Counted from the stretch's first letter, positions 46,107 to 57,432 are shown. The stretch: DNA of 64,000 nucleotides from Gari tellinella (GCA_922989275.2 OV277872.1:31971619-32035618); one strand, 5' to 3'. The notes: generated from the letters alone by a model not told the origin. A program made the numbers and translations.

Positions 46107-46356
46107 TACAGTGGAGAATCTGTTATTCTTTCCCGATAAACGCGTTTACGCTAAAACTATTTTTTCTTTTACAAACAGTTTGGAGCCAGATCAGACGCCG
46201 GGTAACCCGGCGTCTGATCAGGCTCCAAACTGTTTGCCACCAAGATAAACATGGAATATCAGAATTGTCCAAAAATTGTTCTTTTCTACGTTTTAGCGCT
46301 TTGCGTTTGCGTACGTTTGCGTTTAAACGGGAAAGAATAACAGATTCTCCACTGTA
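46107..46356. mobile_element. Family-A MITE, full length (250 bp)
   Basis: Intact; same TTTTTTCTTTTACAA subfamily variant as 31482. Confidence 0.93.
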
Positions 46357-46756
46357 TAAGGGGACATAGGTAAACAGTGTAAACTCTGAGCAGAGTCTAC
46401 ATAGTGTTTGCTGATAGAAATTTCAATATGAAATACGAAAATTTAGACCAGGCATCCCTTATATAAAAATGGACTAATCCAATATATAAGTATTGGATAA
46501 TCCACTGGTCGCAAATAGGTTAATGCATGTAGAAAAGTAAAAGTTGCTATGAAGACCAATCACGGGGCCCTTTGACCAGGGTTTGCAAAGCTATTTATTT
46601 CTAAACGTTTCTAAAAAATAACGCTCACTGTCAACATAAGCTGGTCATTTTTCAAACGTGAAATAGTCAATATGAAAAATTCAGCATAATTGTATAGAAG
46701 TGTAACCACCGTTCCCAAAATTTCGTCTCAGCGGTTTTAAAAGCATTTTCTTTCAG

Positions 46757-47000
46757 TACAGTAGATCTATAAAAAATGTTATTCTTTCCCAATAAACGCG
46801 TTTACGCTACAATGTTTATTTCCATTGCAAACAGTTTGGAACCAGATCAAACGCCAGGTTTTCCGGCATTTTTGACCAGGTTTAAAACTGTTTGCCACTC
46901 AGATTAACATGAAGTTTTCTAAAAACTGACACTTTCTACATTTAGTGCTTTGCGTTTCTTTTGCGTTTAAAAGAGAAAACATAACGCCTTTTCCACTGTA
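46757..47000. mobile_element. Family-A MITE, diverged
   Basis: Start TACAGTAGATC, end TTTTCCACTGTA; hairpin with several mismatches in both arms. Confidence 0.8.
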
Positions 47001-47071
47001 AGGCATTCAACAGATATATCGTATAAAATACGTATACATAGTCAGTTAACCCTTTGAACCCTAATGACAAG

Positions 47072-47306
47072 TACAGTGTTATTCTTTCCCGTTTAAACGC
47101 AAACGTACGCAAACGCAAAGCACTAAAACGTAGAAAAAAACAACTTTTGGACAATTCTGATATTTTATGTTTATCATGGTGACAAACAGTTTGGAGCCTG
47201 ATCAGACGCCGGGTTACCCGGCGTCTGATCTGGCTCCAAACTTTTTGCACTGGAAATAATAGTTTTAGCTTAAACGCGTTTATTGGGAAAGAATAACACA
47301 TTGTAC
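47072..47306. mobile_element. Family-A MITE, ends damaged
   Basis: Body nearly identical to 6010, including the AACTTTTTGCACTGG variant. The first 15 bases of the left end are deleted (TACAGTGTTATTC) and the right end is changed. Confidence 0.85.
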
Positions 47307-47519
47307 CTGTGAAGAGTAAACCTTTCCTAAAACACAGTGTCACTCCTACAAGAGCTCTCTGATCAGAGTCTTCAATTTTGGTCATTCTGTAATGCATAGT
47401 GAAAACATGTACCACTTAAAAACAACAACAACTGGACTGTACTAAAGCTGAAACTCGTCTCTAAACGTTCAGTAAAAAAATCGATGGACATCGATTGCGA
47501 GTTGACTACCGGTCTGAAA

Positions 47520-47756
47520 TACAGTGGAGAAAACGTAATTATTTCGTTCAAACGCAAACGCATTGCAATGAAATATAGAAAATGACAACCTTTTGACATT
47601 TCCGACGACCAGTTTTAATTTGAGTTGCAAACAGTTTGGAGCCTGATAAGACGCCGGGTTACCCGGCGTCTGATCTGGCTCCAAACTGTTTGCAATGAAA
47701 ATAAGAGATTAAGCGTAACCTGGGTTATATGGAAAGAAAATGTTTTCTCCACTGTA
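47520..47756. mobile_element. Family-A MITE, ~237 bp
   Basis: GAGAAAACG-type ends, intact hairpin, diverged arms. It sits inside an inverted pair of ~30-bp flanks (ATCGATGGACATCGATTGCG near 47480 and its inverse near 47785). Confidence 0.87.
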
Positions 47757-48052
47757 CTAGACCGGTAACCAACTCGCAATCGATGGCCATCGATTTCTTT
47801 ACTGAACTCGTCACTGTACAACTCTTTCAGCAGTCGAATTGCAATCGGTTTGAATCCAGATTAGACGAGGCCGGGAAACTCGGATTCCAAATCATTATTC
47901 AAACAGTTTGACAACTATATCGGCATTTCTTCAATGAATCTGCTCTATTAAGTTTGAAACGAGGCATCATTAACTTTTAACAAAAAAGTGCAAAAGCCAT
48001 GCTCGTTCAAACCTACCATATACTAGTAGGAAATTTGATTAAATCTCGTTGA

Positions 48053-48333
48053 TTATGGTTTGATTTTTTATGATTTTACGTCGCTTTTAACAGTATTTCA
48101 GTCATATCACGACGTCCAGCTTATTACAGGTGGAGGAAGACCCCAGAAGTCCGTTATGCACTGTTTCAGACAAATTGGCAACTGGGTAGAACCACCGACC
48201 TTCCGCAAGCCAGCTGGAAGGCTTCCCCACATGAAAAATCCGAACGAACCGACTGGGATTCGAACTCACAGCGGTGAGGAGCTTAGTGGTGTTAGTCACA
48301 GTGACTATATCACTAGGTCACGGGGACCCCTGG
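48053..48333 (-). mobile_element. tRNA-headed SINE, near full length, 11-bp target duplication
   Basis: Minus-strand element of 281 bp. A tRNA-like head begins GGGGTCCCCGTGACCTAGTG and contains a B-box-like GTTCGAATCCC. A conserved body follows, then a tail with GCGACGTAAAATC. The 11-bp repeat AATCTCGTTGA flanks it at 48042-48052 and 48334-48344, indicating a fairly recent LINE-mediated insertion. The tail type is widespread in molluscan SINEs. Confidence 0.88.
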
Positions 48334-48559
48334 AATCTCGTTGAGTAAAATATAAACGCTAAAGCGATGGTAATGTTTTATTTTAAATGACCTTGAACTC
48401 CGATAGAGACTTGTGAAACATTAATACTTCAGACTGTTGTAATATCGAACACTTGTATGAGCTATTCACGACGATAAGGTGTTGTTTTTATCTTACAAGA
48501 GTTGTCAAAAAGACAACAAAGCTCGCCATCGGCACATTTAGAAGCTTAAAAGCACACTC

Positions 48560-49490
48560 TGAGGTCAAGGTCACAGATGTCAACCTGTTTACCTGCATGT
48601 AATGGTTTTGTCCATATACACAGGCAAACTAAATATGAAAGTAATACCTCAAGGGACATAGGAATTATAAGCATTTTTTCGAAACCTGAACGCAGATTTC
48701 GAAACCTTAACGCAGGACCTAAGTTCAAGGTCAAGGTCATTGGGTTGATTTTTTGTGTATGCATGGACATGTCTTGTCCATACACACATGCTTGCCATAT
48801 ATGAAAGGGATATTTCAATGGATATATGAGTTACAGTAATTTTGTGAAACCTAAACGCGGGTCTTAAGTTCAAGACCAAGGTTACTGGGGTCGAACTTTT
48901 TACATGCAAAGAAAGGTCTTTTCTAAAAACACACGCACTACGAATATAAAAAGAAATATCTCAATGGACATAGGAGTTTTAAGCATTTTGAGACACCTAA
49001 ACGCAGATTTCGAAACCTAAACGCGGGCCTTTACTTCAAGGTCAATGTCACTCGGGTACAAATATCTGTGTGCATGGAAAGGTGCATACCAAATATAAAT
49101 ATCGAAATATCACATGCATACCAAATATAAAAGCAATATATCAAGGGACATGGGAGTTTTTTCGAAACCTAAACACAGATTTCGAAAGCTAAACGCAGGC
49201 CCGTAGTTCAAGTGCATGGTCAAAGGGGTCAAACTTTTTGTGTACATGATAAGGTATTCGCCAAAAACATATGCATACCAAATATCAAAGCAATACCTCA
49301 AGGGACATATGGGTTTTAAGCATTGTTCGAACCTAAAGACAGATTTCGAAACCTTTACCCGGGGCCTAAGTTCAAGGTCAAGGTCACAGGGGTAAAAAGC
49401 ACCATGTGCATCGAAAGGTCTTGTTCCTTTACACACACATACCAAATATGAAAGCAATACTTTAAGGGACATAGAAGTTATAGGCATGTT
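48560..49490. repeat. Degenerate ~150-bp tandem repeat, 6 or more units
   Basis: Recurring phrases: AAGTTCAAGGTCAAGGTCA, CCTAAACGCAGATTTCGAAA, AAATATGAAAGCAATACNTC and AGGGACATAGGAGTTNTAAG. Preceded by TTGTCAAAAAGACAACAAAG at 48500. ORFs in it are periodic shadows. Confidence 0.75.
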
Positions 49491-49546
49491 GAAATTTCAG
49501 AGACGTCCGGTTTAGGGAGTGCCCGCTTTTTGGAGGTGACTACATA

Positions 49547-49824
49547 CTAATTATTCGGAACGCCTCTCGACAAGTGTACCACCATGTGGGTCTTCAAGTT
49601 GCTTTTGGTGGTGCATCTTTTACCACACAGCTTGCATTGATACGGTTTCTCTCCCGTGTGGATCCTCATGTGAACGTGCAGGTTCCACGCATTGGCCAGA
49701 GTCTTGTTACAGATTTGGCATGTGTGTCCCATGGTGTCCTGAGAAGTGCCGGGATCCAGCACCGGATGTTCGCCTGAAGAGGTCTCTCTGGGGTACATTC
49801 GGGCATAATTCGCTGCGGCACCAC
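49547..49824 (-). CDS. Terminal exon with two C2H2 zinc fingers (ZF-3)
   Basis: Acceptor AATGTCTTTGCAG at 49825; same phase 1 entry (GT then GGT GCC). A linker rich in Pro/Ser/Thr (YARMYPRETSSGEHPVLDPG) is followed by CQICNKTLANAWNLHVHMRI-H, TGEKPY and CKLCGKRCTTKSNLKTHMVV-H, ending in stop after RGVPNN. It is more diverged than ZF-1 and ZF-2. Together the three look like alternative 3' exons, as in BTB-zinc-finger genes of the lola/broad type; this gene assignment is inference, since no BTB exon is seen. Confidence 0.82.
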
Positions 49825-49940
49825 CTGCAAAGACATTTGAAGATTAACAATCGCAATTGATATGAAATAGCACAAATTTGGATGTACCGTACATATAACT
49901 ATATATGGGCTAACTAATAAGCCTGACGAGACTAATAAGG

Positions 49941-50105
49941 TACAGTGGAGAAGACGTTTACGCTAAAACTATTATTTCCATTGCAAACAGTTTGGCGCCA
50001 GATCAGACGCCGGGTAACCCGCTCAGATTAAAATGAAGTCAGAGTTGTCAAAAATACATTTAAATGTTTTGCGTTTCGTTTGGGTTCAACGCCTTCTCCA
50101 CTGTA
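49941..50105. mobile_element. Family-A MITE, internally deleted (165 bp)
   Basis: Both TA ends retained (TACAGTGGAGAAGACG, CCTTCTCCACTGTA). The second half of the hairpin and part of the arms are missing: GACGCCGGGTAACCCG runs straight into arm sequence. Confidence 0.85.
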
Positions 50106-50109
50106 CAAA

Positions 50110-51070
50110 TAATGAAACATGTTAAAAGTTAAGTTATCCTCCACCCAACCCCTCGGAAATGGCGGAATGGGAAGTGGATATTGTTCATGCATATCTGGAT
50201 ATGGTACCCAATAAACCTGTGAAAACTCTTTTAAATATTGGATCGGCGATTTAGATGGAGTTGCGCATATAAGCTACAAAGCATGAAACATTAAAGTGTA
50301 AATACCGGTATATTACATTGGAAACGGCATAATTGAAAAATATTTCTTCAAGCATACTGATACATGTACAGTGGAGAATCTGTTATTCTTTCCCAATAAA
50401 CGCGTTTACGCTAAAACTATTATTTGCAGTGCAAACAGTTTGGAGCCAGATCAGACGCCGGGTAACCCGGCGTCTGATCAGGCTCCAAACTGTTTGCCAC
50501 CAAGATAAACAAGAATTATCAGAATTGTCCAAAAGTTGTTCTTTTCTACGTTTTAGTGCTTTGCGTTTGCGTACGTTTACGTTTAAACGGGAAAGAATAA
50601 CAGATTCTCCACTGTATGACGTCACTAATGACGTCAGAATAACAGATTCTCCACTGTACATGTATCTCGATACTGTACTCTACCAATTTGAGAAGTTTTA
50701 GCAAAATCCAATGAATGGTCTAGGAGAAGATGCGCATACAACCCGTCAAATATGAACTATAAAAGTTCAGTTATCTCCCCGTGGGACTATCTCCATTTGG
50801 TAATGGCGGAATGGGGAAATATATATTTTACTTGACATGGCACTCTATCAACCTGTCAAATTTATTTTCAAAATCAAATGAATGAGTTACAAGGATATGC
50901 GCTTATAAGCTACAAAGCATGAAACATTAAAGTTAATTATCTTAGTTTAGAACTATCTCCCGCAAAGGCGATAAGCGGAATGGAGAATATTTCCTTCATG
51001 TATATCTTCAGATGGCACTCAACCTGTGATGTTTCTTTTAATTTTCAATATACGAGAGTGTTTCAAATAG
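50110..51070. repeat. Degenerate ~175-bp tandem repeat, ~3 units
   Basis: AAGCTACAAAGCATGAAACA followed by TTAAAGT recurs at ~50271 and ~50908, and ATGGCGGAATGGG at 50158 and 50803, with a third worn unit near 50970. A family-A element is inserted at 50367. Confidence 0.65.
50367..50659. mobile_element. Family-A MITE with a duplicated right end
   Basis: A full 250-bp copy (50367-50616) is followed by a 20-bp palindromic filler (TGACGTCACTAATGACGTCA) and a second right terminus (AATAACAGATTCTCCACTGTA). Outer flanks GATACATG and CATGTATC are continuous with one TA target, so the whole 293-bp unit behaves as one insertion. Confidence 0.9.
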
Positions 51071-51277
51071 TAACGATACTTAATCAATAACTTTAAAATT
51101 ATAAGTGCAAAATACATGTGTGATATATCCTTTTAAAGAGATATTCGTTGCATACACGATGGTATAATGCACGATAAGATCACATAACTCAATAAGTCAC
51201 AACATTAACCTAAATGAACCCTACTCGATGACACTTGAACATAGCTCTTTTCAGACAGTATTTGTTGAAGTAATATA

Positions 51278-51562
51278 AATAATTTCTTAAAAAGTAAAAT
51301 TTCAAAATTTTGTTTTTGAAATATATCAGTTTATGTCTGAATTAAGATGAAAATAAAATTTCAATTTAATGAAAGAGTTTACTGTCTTAAATCTCAATCT
51401 TTAAAAAAAAAACATTTCTTATTTTGCTAACGACAGAATTCGACAAAATAATTTCTTAAAAAGTAAAAAGTAAAATTTCAAATTTTTGTTTTTGAAATAT
51501 ATCAGTTTATGTCTGAATTAAGATGAAAATAAAATTTCAATTTAATGAAAGAGTTTACTGTC
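51278..51562. repeat. Direct duplication of ~110 bp
   Basis: 51278-51386 and 51448-51562 are nearly identical (AATTTCTTAAAAAGTAAAA ... GAAAGAGTTTACTGTC), separated by ~61 bp of A-rich sequence. The second copy has a small AAAAAGTA duplication. Confidence 0.85.
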
Positions 51563-52308
51563 GTGGCGATTGTCGGGTCGCCCAGATATGGAAAATTTAA
51601 TAGTTACTTTGTTTTACATTGATTATAAGTTTATGGCATTTAAAATAAAATGCCCATTATCAATCATACATACGTATTTGTCTTCCATTTTCCATACAAG
51701 TGATTTCGGTTCAGTGTAGATCTTAGGCCCAAGTGGGCAATGCCACATAAATGTATTTTATGCACAACATAAAAGGATTTATGTGTAATTGTTCACTATT
51801 TAGGTTTTATCCTGTCACGTGCCTATTTTCCTGACGGATAAAGGGGTGACAGATAAACTTTGCTTTATTATGCTATGTGGTCACATGACCGATGTTATTA
51901 TGTCAAGTGGTCACATGACCTGTAGCCGGAACTACTTTTTCACCGAGACGCTTATTTTTCCCGCTGTTAGGAAAGGTATTCTAAAACTCTTTCAACAGAA
52001 TCCGACGTGTAACGACGTTTATTCGAACAATTCGATGCAACCAATGCGTTATAGAGTACGCGCCACCAATCGCTTGCTATGATACTTCTATAACTGTCCA
52101 CCTGAGTGAAAAACACTAGATTTTTAAAGATTCTTTTATTTGTTTTCAACGTAACTAGGATGTGACGTCACTGACGTCATCTATATAATAGCGCGCTTTC
52201 CTAGCGTAACATAGTTCTTTAGTGAGGATCTTATCTAGACCAAAAATGAGTCTAACTTTAAAAAAAGCAATTTCTATTTATTTTACTATTGTGACAAGGA
52301 TAAATAGA

Positions 52309-52455
52309 ATATTTGGTGACTAGCTTTGAATGAGAAATGTTATCTGGCTCGGCTTCTGAAAATATCAGGTTCGCCTGCGGCTCACCAGATATATTCATCC
52401 GCCTTGCCAGATAACATTTCTCATTCAAAGCTTGTCACCAAATATTCTCTATTTT
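52309..52455. repeat. ~147-bp hairpin
   Basis: AATAGAATATTTGGTGACTA pairs with GTCACCAAATATTCTCTATT; TGAATGAGAAATGTTATCTG pairs with CAGATAACATTTCTCATTCA. Loop rich in CGGCTTC / CGCCTGCGGC. Confidence 0.78.
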
Positions 52456-52688
52456 ACATTTAAAATTGTGTAGTGTGTGCATACATGTAACTCTCTAATT
52501 TTATGTGACAGACAGTTTCATAAACTTATTTAAAATCATAAAGCCGCACTAATATTTATAGTATCAAATTTTGTTCAAAAATTACCTCAATAATACACAA
52601 AAAGGTCCCTCCAGGATTAGGGGTAATTTAAGTTCATGCTGTGACATCGATTTATGTTATCTTATGGTGCATTGTACCAGCGTGTAGA

Positions 52689-52937
52689 TACAGTGGATAA
52701 TCTGTTATTCTTTCCCGTGTAAACGCAAACGTACGCAAACGCAAAGCACTAAAACGTAGAAAAAACAACTTTTGGACAATTCTGATATTTCATGTTTATC
52801 ATGGTGACAAACATTTTGGAGCCTGATCAGACGCCGAGTTACCCGGCGTCTGATCTGGCTCCAAACTGTTTGCACTGCAAATAATAGTTTTAGCGTAAAC
52901 GCGTTTATTGGGAAAGAATAACAGATTCTCCACTGTA
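52689..52937. mobile_element. Family-A MITE, full length
   Basis: Both ends (left has GTGGATAATC), hairpin with a GACGCCGAGTTACCCGG apex variant. Confidence 0.9.
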
Positions 52938-53444
52938 ACTAATTGCAATTTAAAATGATATAAAACATATGCATTTTGCACTTATTTTATTGAAGCTATT
53001 GATCAAGTATCATTACTTTTTTAAGCACCTTCGTGTGTTGAACGGCTTATGGGGATTCGTGCTTACAAGTGACACAGCAGGAGGAGTTGCGCTTACAGCA
53101 TGGATATACAGGGTGAGTGCTACATAATCATACCGCTCCAAACTTTGTTTGCGGGGTGTGGGGGTTAAATATGCTTGACCATGAATACTCTTTTGACCTT
53201 AATGTAATTTCAGGGGAAGAGCGTTATTCAAAAGCCTTTAAACAGGAGATACGGTCTAGAGCTCCAGATAAGGAGAGTATTTCAAAGATTAAAATATTTA
53301 TTTCTGCATTAAACCATATGGTGTCACTACTCATTAGCATCGTCTCTTCAAACCTCACATTTTCGCTCTCTTTTCTGGTTCAACTGGGAAAGACATTATT
53401 CTTTTCCAATAAACATGTTTCTTCTAAATAACCTTAGAATATAA

Positions 53445-54965
53445 CCTACATTCTAAACCAATCAAACTGACTTTTGCTACCCATTAAGTACTGCACTTAA
53501 AATCATTAAGAATTGTGTTGTTTTTCGACGTCGCGTGGTGTCTGCGCGCGCTATAAGATAGCTCCGGCTCGTAGCAACTAATTGTAAACACTGCCATATT
53601 TGGCGATCTCACAACCAGAATGTTTACTAGAAGCTTTTGAATGGGCCAATCAAAATATAGGTTATATTCTAACCCAGCAGGCACACAACGTTGTTTCAAC
53701 GTTGATTCAACGTTGATTTTCCGTCGTAACGTTGATCAACCTGATTTCAACCATGGACGACCATCCATCGGTAGCCAATTTACTGCCAACGTTGAATCAA
53801 CGTTGAATCAACGTTTATAATGGTTGTAGATAAAAAATAAAAAAATACTGAAATTGAAATTTCTGATTAATTATATCGCAGTGTTTAATGTCTAACCACG
53901 TCGACTATGATTTATCGTTAAAATAAATTCAATTGAGAAAATCTAATGACAACGTTGAATCAACGTTGATAATGGTCGCCCAGCAGTTGATTTTCCGTCG
54001 CAACGTTGATCAACCCTTTTTCACCCTTGGACGACCATGGATCGGTACCGAATTTATTGCCAAAGTTGAATCAACGTTGAAAATGGTCGTGGGAAAAAAC
54101 AAATCGATGAAAATGAAAATTCTGATAAATTATATTGCAGTGGTATCACGTAAACTATGATTTATCGTAAAAAATAAATTCAATTTAAAAATCTACTGCC
54201 AAAGTTGAATCAACGTTGAATCAACGTTGTCAGATAATGGACGTAGGTAAAAATTATTATTTTTTAATAAATAATCATAACAACTTCAACTTAAATATTA
54301 ATTTGATACTTCATAGTTTAGATGCAAAAGAAACAAGTTCTAAGTTCTTAATAGTAAGCACTGAACTTTACATTCAAGTTTACAATTAAAATGAATAAAA
54401 TACAAAAAGCAAGAAAAGCAAACCAATCCAATGTAAAAATGTTTAATTATAGATACTCAGCGTACTAATAAATGAAGCAACCATATTTGATAAGCTGTAA
54501 TCAAATATCTTCCAACGCCCATGCGTTGTCTACTCTACTATTAGTAGAGTAGAGCTCCTAAAACCTAAGTTGAAGGGAGCATTTGAAAATAAAACAATAT
54601 CTGGAGAAAACAACGCACAACGGACAGCCCACTCGAAACAATGTTGTTTTGACGTTGAATCAACGTCATTTCAACGTTGAAACTTCAACCATTATCAACG
54701 TTGAATCAACGTTGAGGTTCAACGTCAACACAACTTTCAAAATCAAATATAAATCGTACGTTGTTTCAACGTTGAAGTTCATTGATTCAACGTTGGTGTG
54801 CCTGCTGGGAAGTTAGTTAGAACATATTCAGTAAAATCTTAATGGTTAAGTAATAGTTAGAGTTTATTTCAATGATTCTTAATGATTAAGAAGCCAACAA
54901 ATGAGGGAGCCTGCGACCGAATTTGGCTTCTTAATTATTAAGAAGCGTTGAAATAAACTCTAACC
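53445..54965. mobile_element. Host repeat L with the CCCAGCAGG element inside
   Basis: Flanks (TTAGAATATAACCTACATTC ... TTCGACGTCGCGTGGTGTCT ... GGGCCAATCAAAATATAG) match 56330-56600. The right part forms a hairpin (GAGTTTATTTCAATG / GTTGAAATAAACTC, 54855-54960). Confidence 0.7.
53673..54809. mobile_element. 1.14-kb element with CCCAGCAGG ends, filled with CAACGTTGA motifs
   Basis: Ends CCCAGCAGGCACACAACGTTG and, inverted, GGTGTGCCTGCTGGG. About eighteen AACGTT palindromes occur, most inside GAATCAACGTTGA units. The element interrupts a host repeat whose uninterrupted relative is present at 56330-56600, giving an empty site and an apparent AA duplication. No protein-coding capacity is seen. 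Confidence 0.8.
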
Positions 54966-55298
54966 ATTTTAGTGTTTGACCCGCCCACATATGACGTCAC
55001 TTCACTACATTTACATATTTTTCTCCGCCGACAGATGTTTACACAGCCTGTTACATATATTGTGCGTTTTATTACGCAGCAACATGGCGCATGGCAATTT
55101 TGTTTTAAGCGGATAGTTATTGACGTCTAAATGCTTAAAATGCAGTAGTCTGGTTCCCTGTCTCCTATTAACTCCGATTCTTATCTTCAATGTAGAATCT
55201 TACACTGCGCATTCCGCCATTACCAGTCCGTGCCTGACCTTTGATATATGAAATAATCAAACATCCGGGAACCTGACTAAAAATGCAGCACAAAATTA

Positions 55299-55468
55299 CA
55301 GGGCTCCAGATAAGGGGGTATTTCAAAAAATAAAATCTTTATTTCTGCTTAAAACCCTACGGTGTCACTTCTTATTAGAATCGTCTCGGTAACACCATAG
55401 GATTTGATGCTAAAATAAGTGAGAAAATGTTGGATTTGTGAAGTTTATTCCCTCTTATCTTAGCCCTG
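55299..55468. mobile_element. Family-I MITE, one hairpin arm deleted
   Basis: CAGGGCTCCAGATAAGGG start, CTTATCTTAGCCCTG end. The arm CTTATTAGAATCGTCTC is present but its partner is missing before GGTAACACCATAGGATTTG. Confidence 0.78.
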
Positions 55469-55604
55469 AAATAATGCAGAAAACTCATAAATGAGCTTTC
55501 TGCATTATTTTGATCTTGCATTATGCAGACGCCTATCTTTAGTGTTTTCGCCGCGATTGACAATGGTTTGTAGATGTTGGTTTTGTTAATTACGGTAAGA
55601 ATTC

Positions 55605-55811
55605 CAGGGCTGCCATTTCTCCGGATTTTTCCCAACTCTTTGGATTTTTTTCTTGTACATGGTAGCTTAAAGCAGGCTGAAAGTAAAGCAGAATGCGCCG
55701 TCAACAAAATTAGAACCAGGCGTTTGGGTAAAGGTATGGATTGTAAAATTTCAACTAAAAATGCAGATTAGGAAATCTTAGGATTTTTCATGTCAACTTA
55801 TGGCAGTCCTG
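55605..55811. mobile_element. Family-H MITE (207 bp), half hairpin, 6-bp duplication GAATTC
   Basis: CAGGGCTGCCATTTCTCC start, TTATGGCAGTCCTG end, GAATTC on both sides (55599-55604, 55812-55817). Only one class-2 arm (GAAAGTAAAGCAGAATGCGC) remains. Confidence 0.86.
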
Positions 55812-56329
55812 GAATTCTGTTTTAATTATACTGTGTTTTCTTATCCCCCACCCCCTAAAGATTAAATAAAATTTGAATTTTCACAATTTTCTTCCGACTA
55901 GCGAGCTACAAAATGTCATTATTTTCCTCGAAATTGATTTGTACATGTAGATATATCTATATGCACTTTGCTGTGTAATGGATTTCCCGAAAACTTAAAA
56001 GTCACGCCATGGGCGGAGCTGACCGAAATATAAACACATGCGCAATGCTTGCTAACGTCTAAATCCAAGTCTCGAACACTTCATAATTAAATTGCCAAAT
56101 CTCGTTAAATCCCGTTGACTTAATAATTAAACCGAGCGAAAATTTGAATTTTGTGGCTTGCTGATTGGCTGAAAAAATAGGCCAAACACTAAGAAGGGGC
56201 CATTCGCTAACGTTCGTTACGCCCCTTCTTAATCATTAAGATTTCACTTAATATGTTCTAACTATAACTTATGCCCACTGCAAATAGTGTTATGTGTAGT
56301 GGAGCATAAACAGAGTGGGGCATAATCAG

Positions 56330-56690
56330 AATTAGAATATAACCTACATTTTAATCAATCAAACTGCCTTTTGCACCCCATTAATAATTTTGTTGTTTGT
56401 TCGACGTCGCGTGGTGTCTGCACGCGGGGTACGGGTATAGATAACCCCGCCTCATAGCAACTAGTTGTGAACACTGCCATATTAGGCGATCTCACGACCA
56501 GAATAAGCCAGGTCTGTTTACTAGAAACGTTGGAATGGGCCAATCAAAATATAGATTAAATTCTAAGTTAATTAGAACATATTAAGTGAAATCTTAATGG
56601 CTAAGAAGGGACTCACTCGCTATCGCTCGTTACGCCCTTCTTAACCATTAAGATTTCACTTAATATGTTCTAACTACATCAAGCAGCAAA
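56330..56690. mobile_element. Repeat L, uninterrupted copy, ending in a hairpin
   Basis: Same left half as 53445. The right half pairs GTTAATTAGAACATATTAAG with its inverse around GGGACTCACTCGCTATCGCT. A related inverted end is at 56181-56268. Confidence 0.75.
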
Positions 56691-56698
56691 CCCGTAGA

Positions 56699-56949
56699 TA
56701 CAGTGGAGAAGACGTTATTCTTTCCCGTTTCAACGCAAACGAAACGCAAACGCAAAACACTAAATCGTAGAAAGGTACAAATATTGGACACTTCTGTAAA
56801 TTCGTGTTTATCTTAGTGGCAAACAGTTTAGAGCCTGATCAGATGCCGGGTTACCCAACGTCTGATGTGGCTCCAAACTGTTTGCAACGGAAATAACTGT
56901 TTTAGCTTAAACGCGTTTATTGGGGAAGAATAACGTTTTCTCCAATGTA
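56699..56949. mobile_element. Family-A MITE, ~251 bp, diverged
   Basis: GAGAAGACG-type ends; hairpin apex GATGCCGGGTTACCCAACGTC with mismatches. Confidence 0.88.
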
Positions 56950-57044
56950 AAGTAAAAATAACTACTGCATAATATATTTTGATACGTTTATTAACATTAT
57001 TCAACTTTATTTCCATAAATCATTATGTACATGGAATAAAAAAC

Positions 57045-57430
57045 AAGGGGCACCATGGCCCTAAATCGCTCACCTGGTTCACCATGTAAAACATGACCTA
57101 TTCTGAACTAGATTACGACTAGACATGACCCACAATCAATCTTTAGAGTGTTAACAAGATTTTTCTATGATTTGACCCAGTTTCTGACCAGACACAATCC
57201 ACATTCGATTTTGACCTAGATTTGATGTAGGCAAACATTCTGGCAATTTTTCATTCAGATCTAATGAGATTTGTAGCCTCTAGAGGGTTACCAAGGTTTT
57301 TCTTTGATTTGAACTAGTGACCTAGATTTTGATCCGACATAACACATATTCCAACTTGACCTAGTATCAATAAGGCAAACATTATGACCTAGTTGCATTG
57401 AAATCCAATGAGATTTGAAGCCTCTCGAAG
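57045..57430. repeat. Dispersed GCTCACCTG repeat, left part
   Basis: Starts AACAAGGGGCACCATGGCCC followed by CGCTCACCTGGTTCACC, then degenerate GACCTAGATTT phrases. Ends where a family-D element begins. Confidence 0.65.
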
Positions 57431-57432
57431 CG

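Noticed and set aside
46942..47415. 157-codon open frame, the longest in the window
   Set aside because: It spans a family-A MITE and parts of its neighbours; the protein is the translated hairpin plus random flanks.
48546..49487. Overlapping open frames of 75-125 codons on both strands
   Set aside because: They are shadows of a degenerate ~150-bp tandem repeat (AAGTTCAAGGTCAAGGTCA), present on both strands at once.
53484..53699. 71-codon frame related to one at 56355-56543
   Set aside because: Both lie in the two copies of repeat L; the similarity reflects the repeat, and the frame is broken differently in each.
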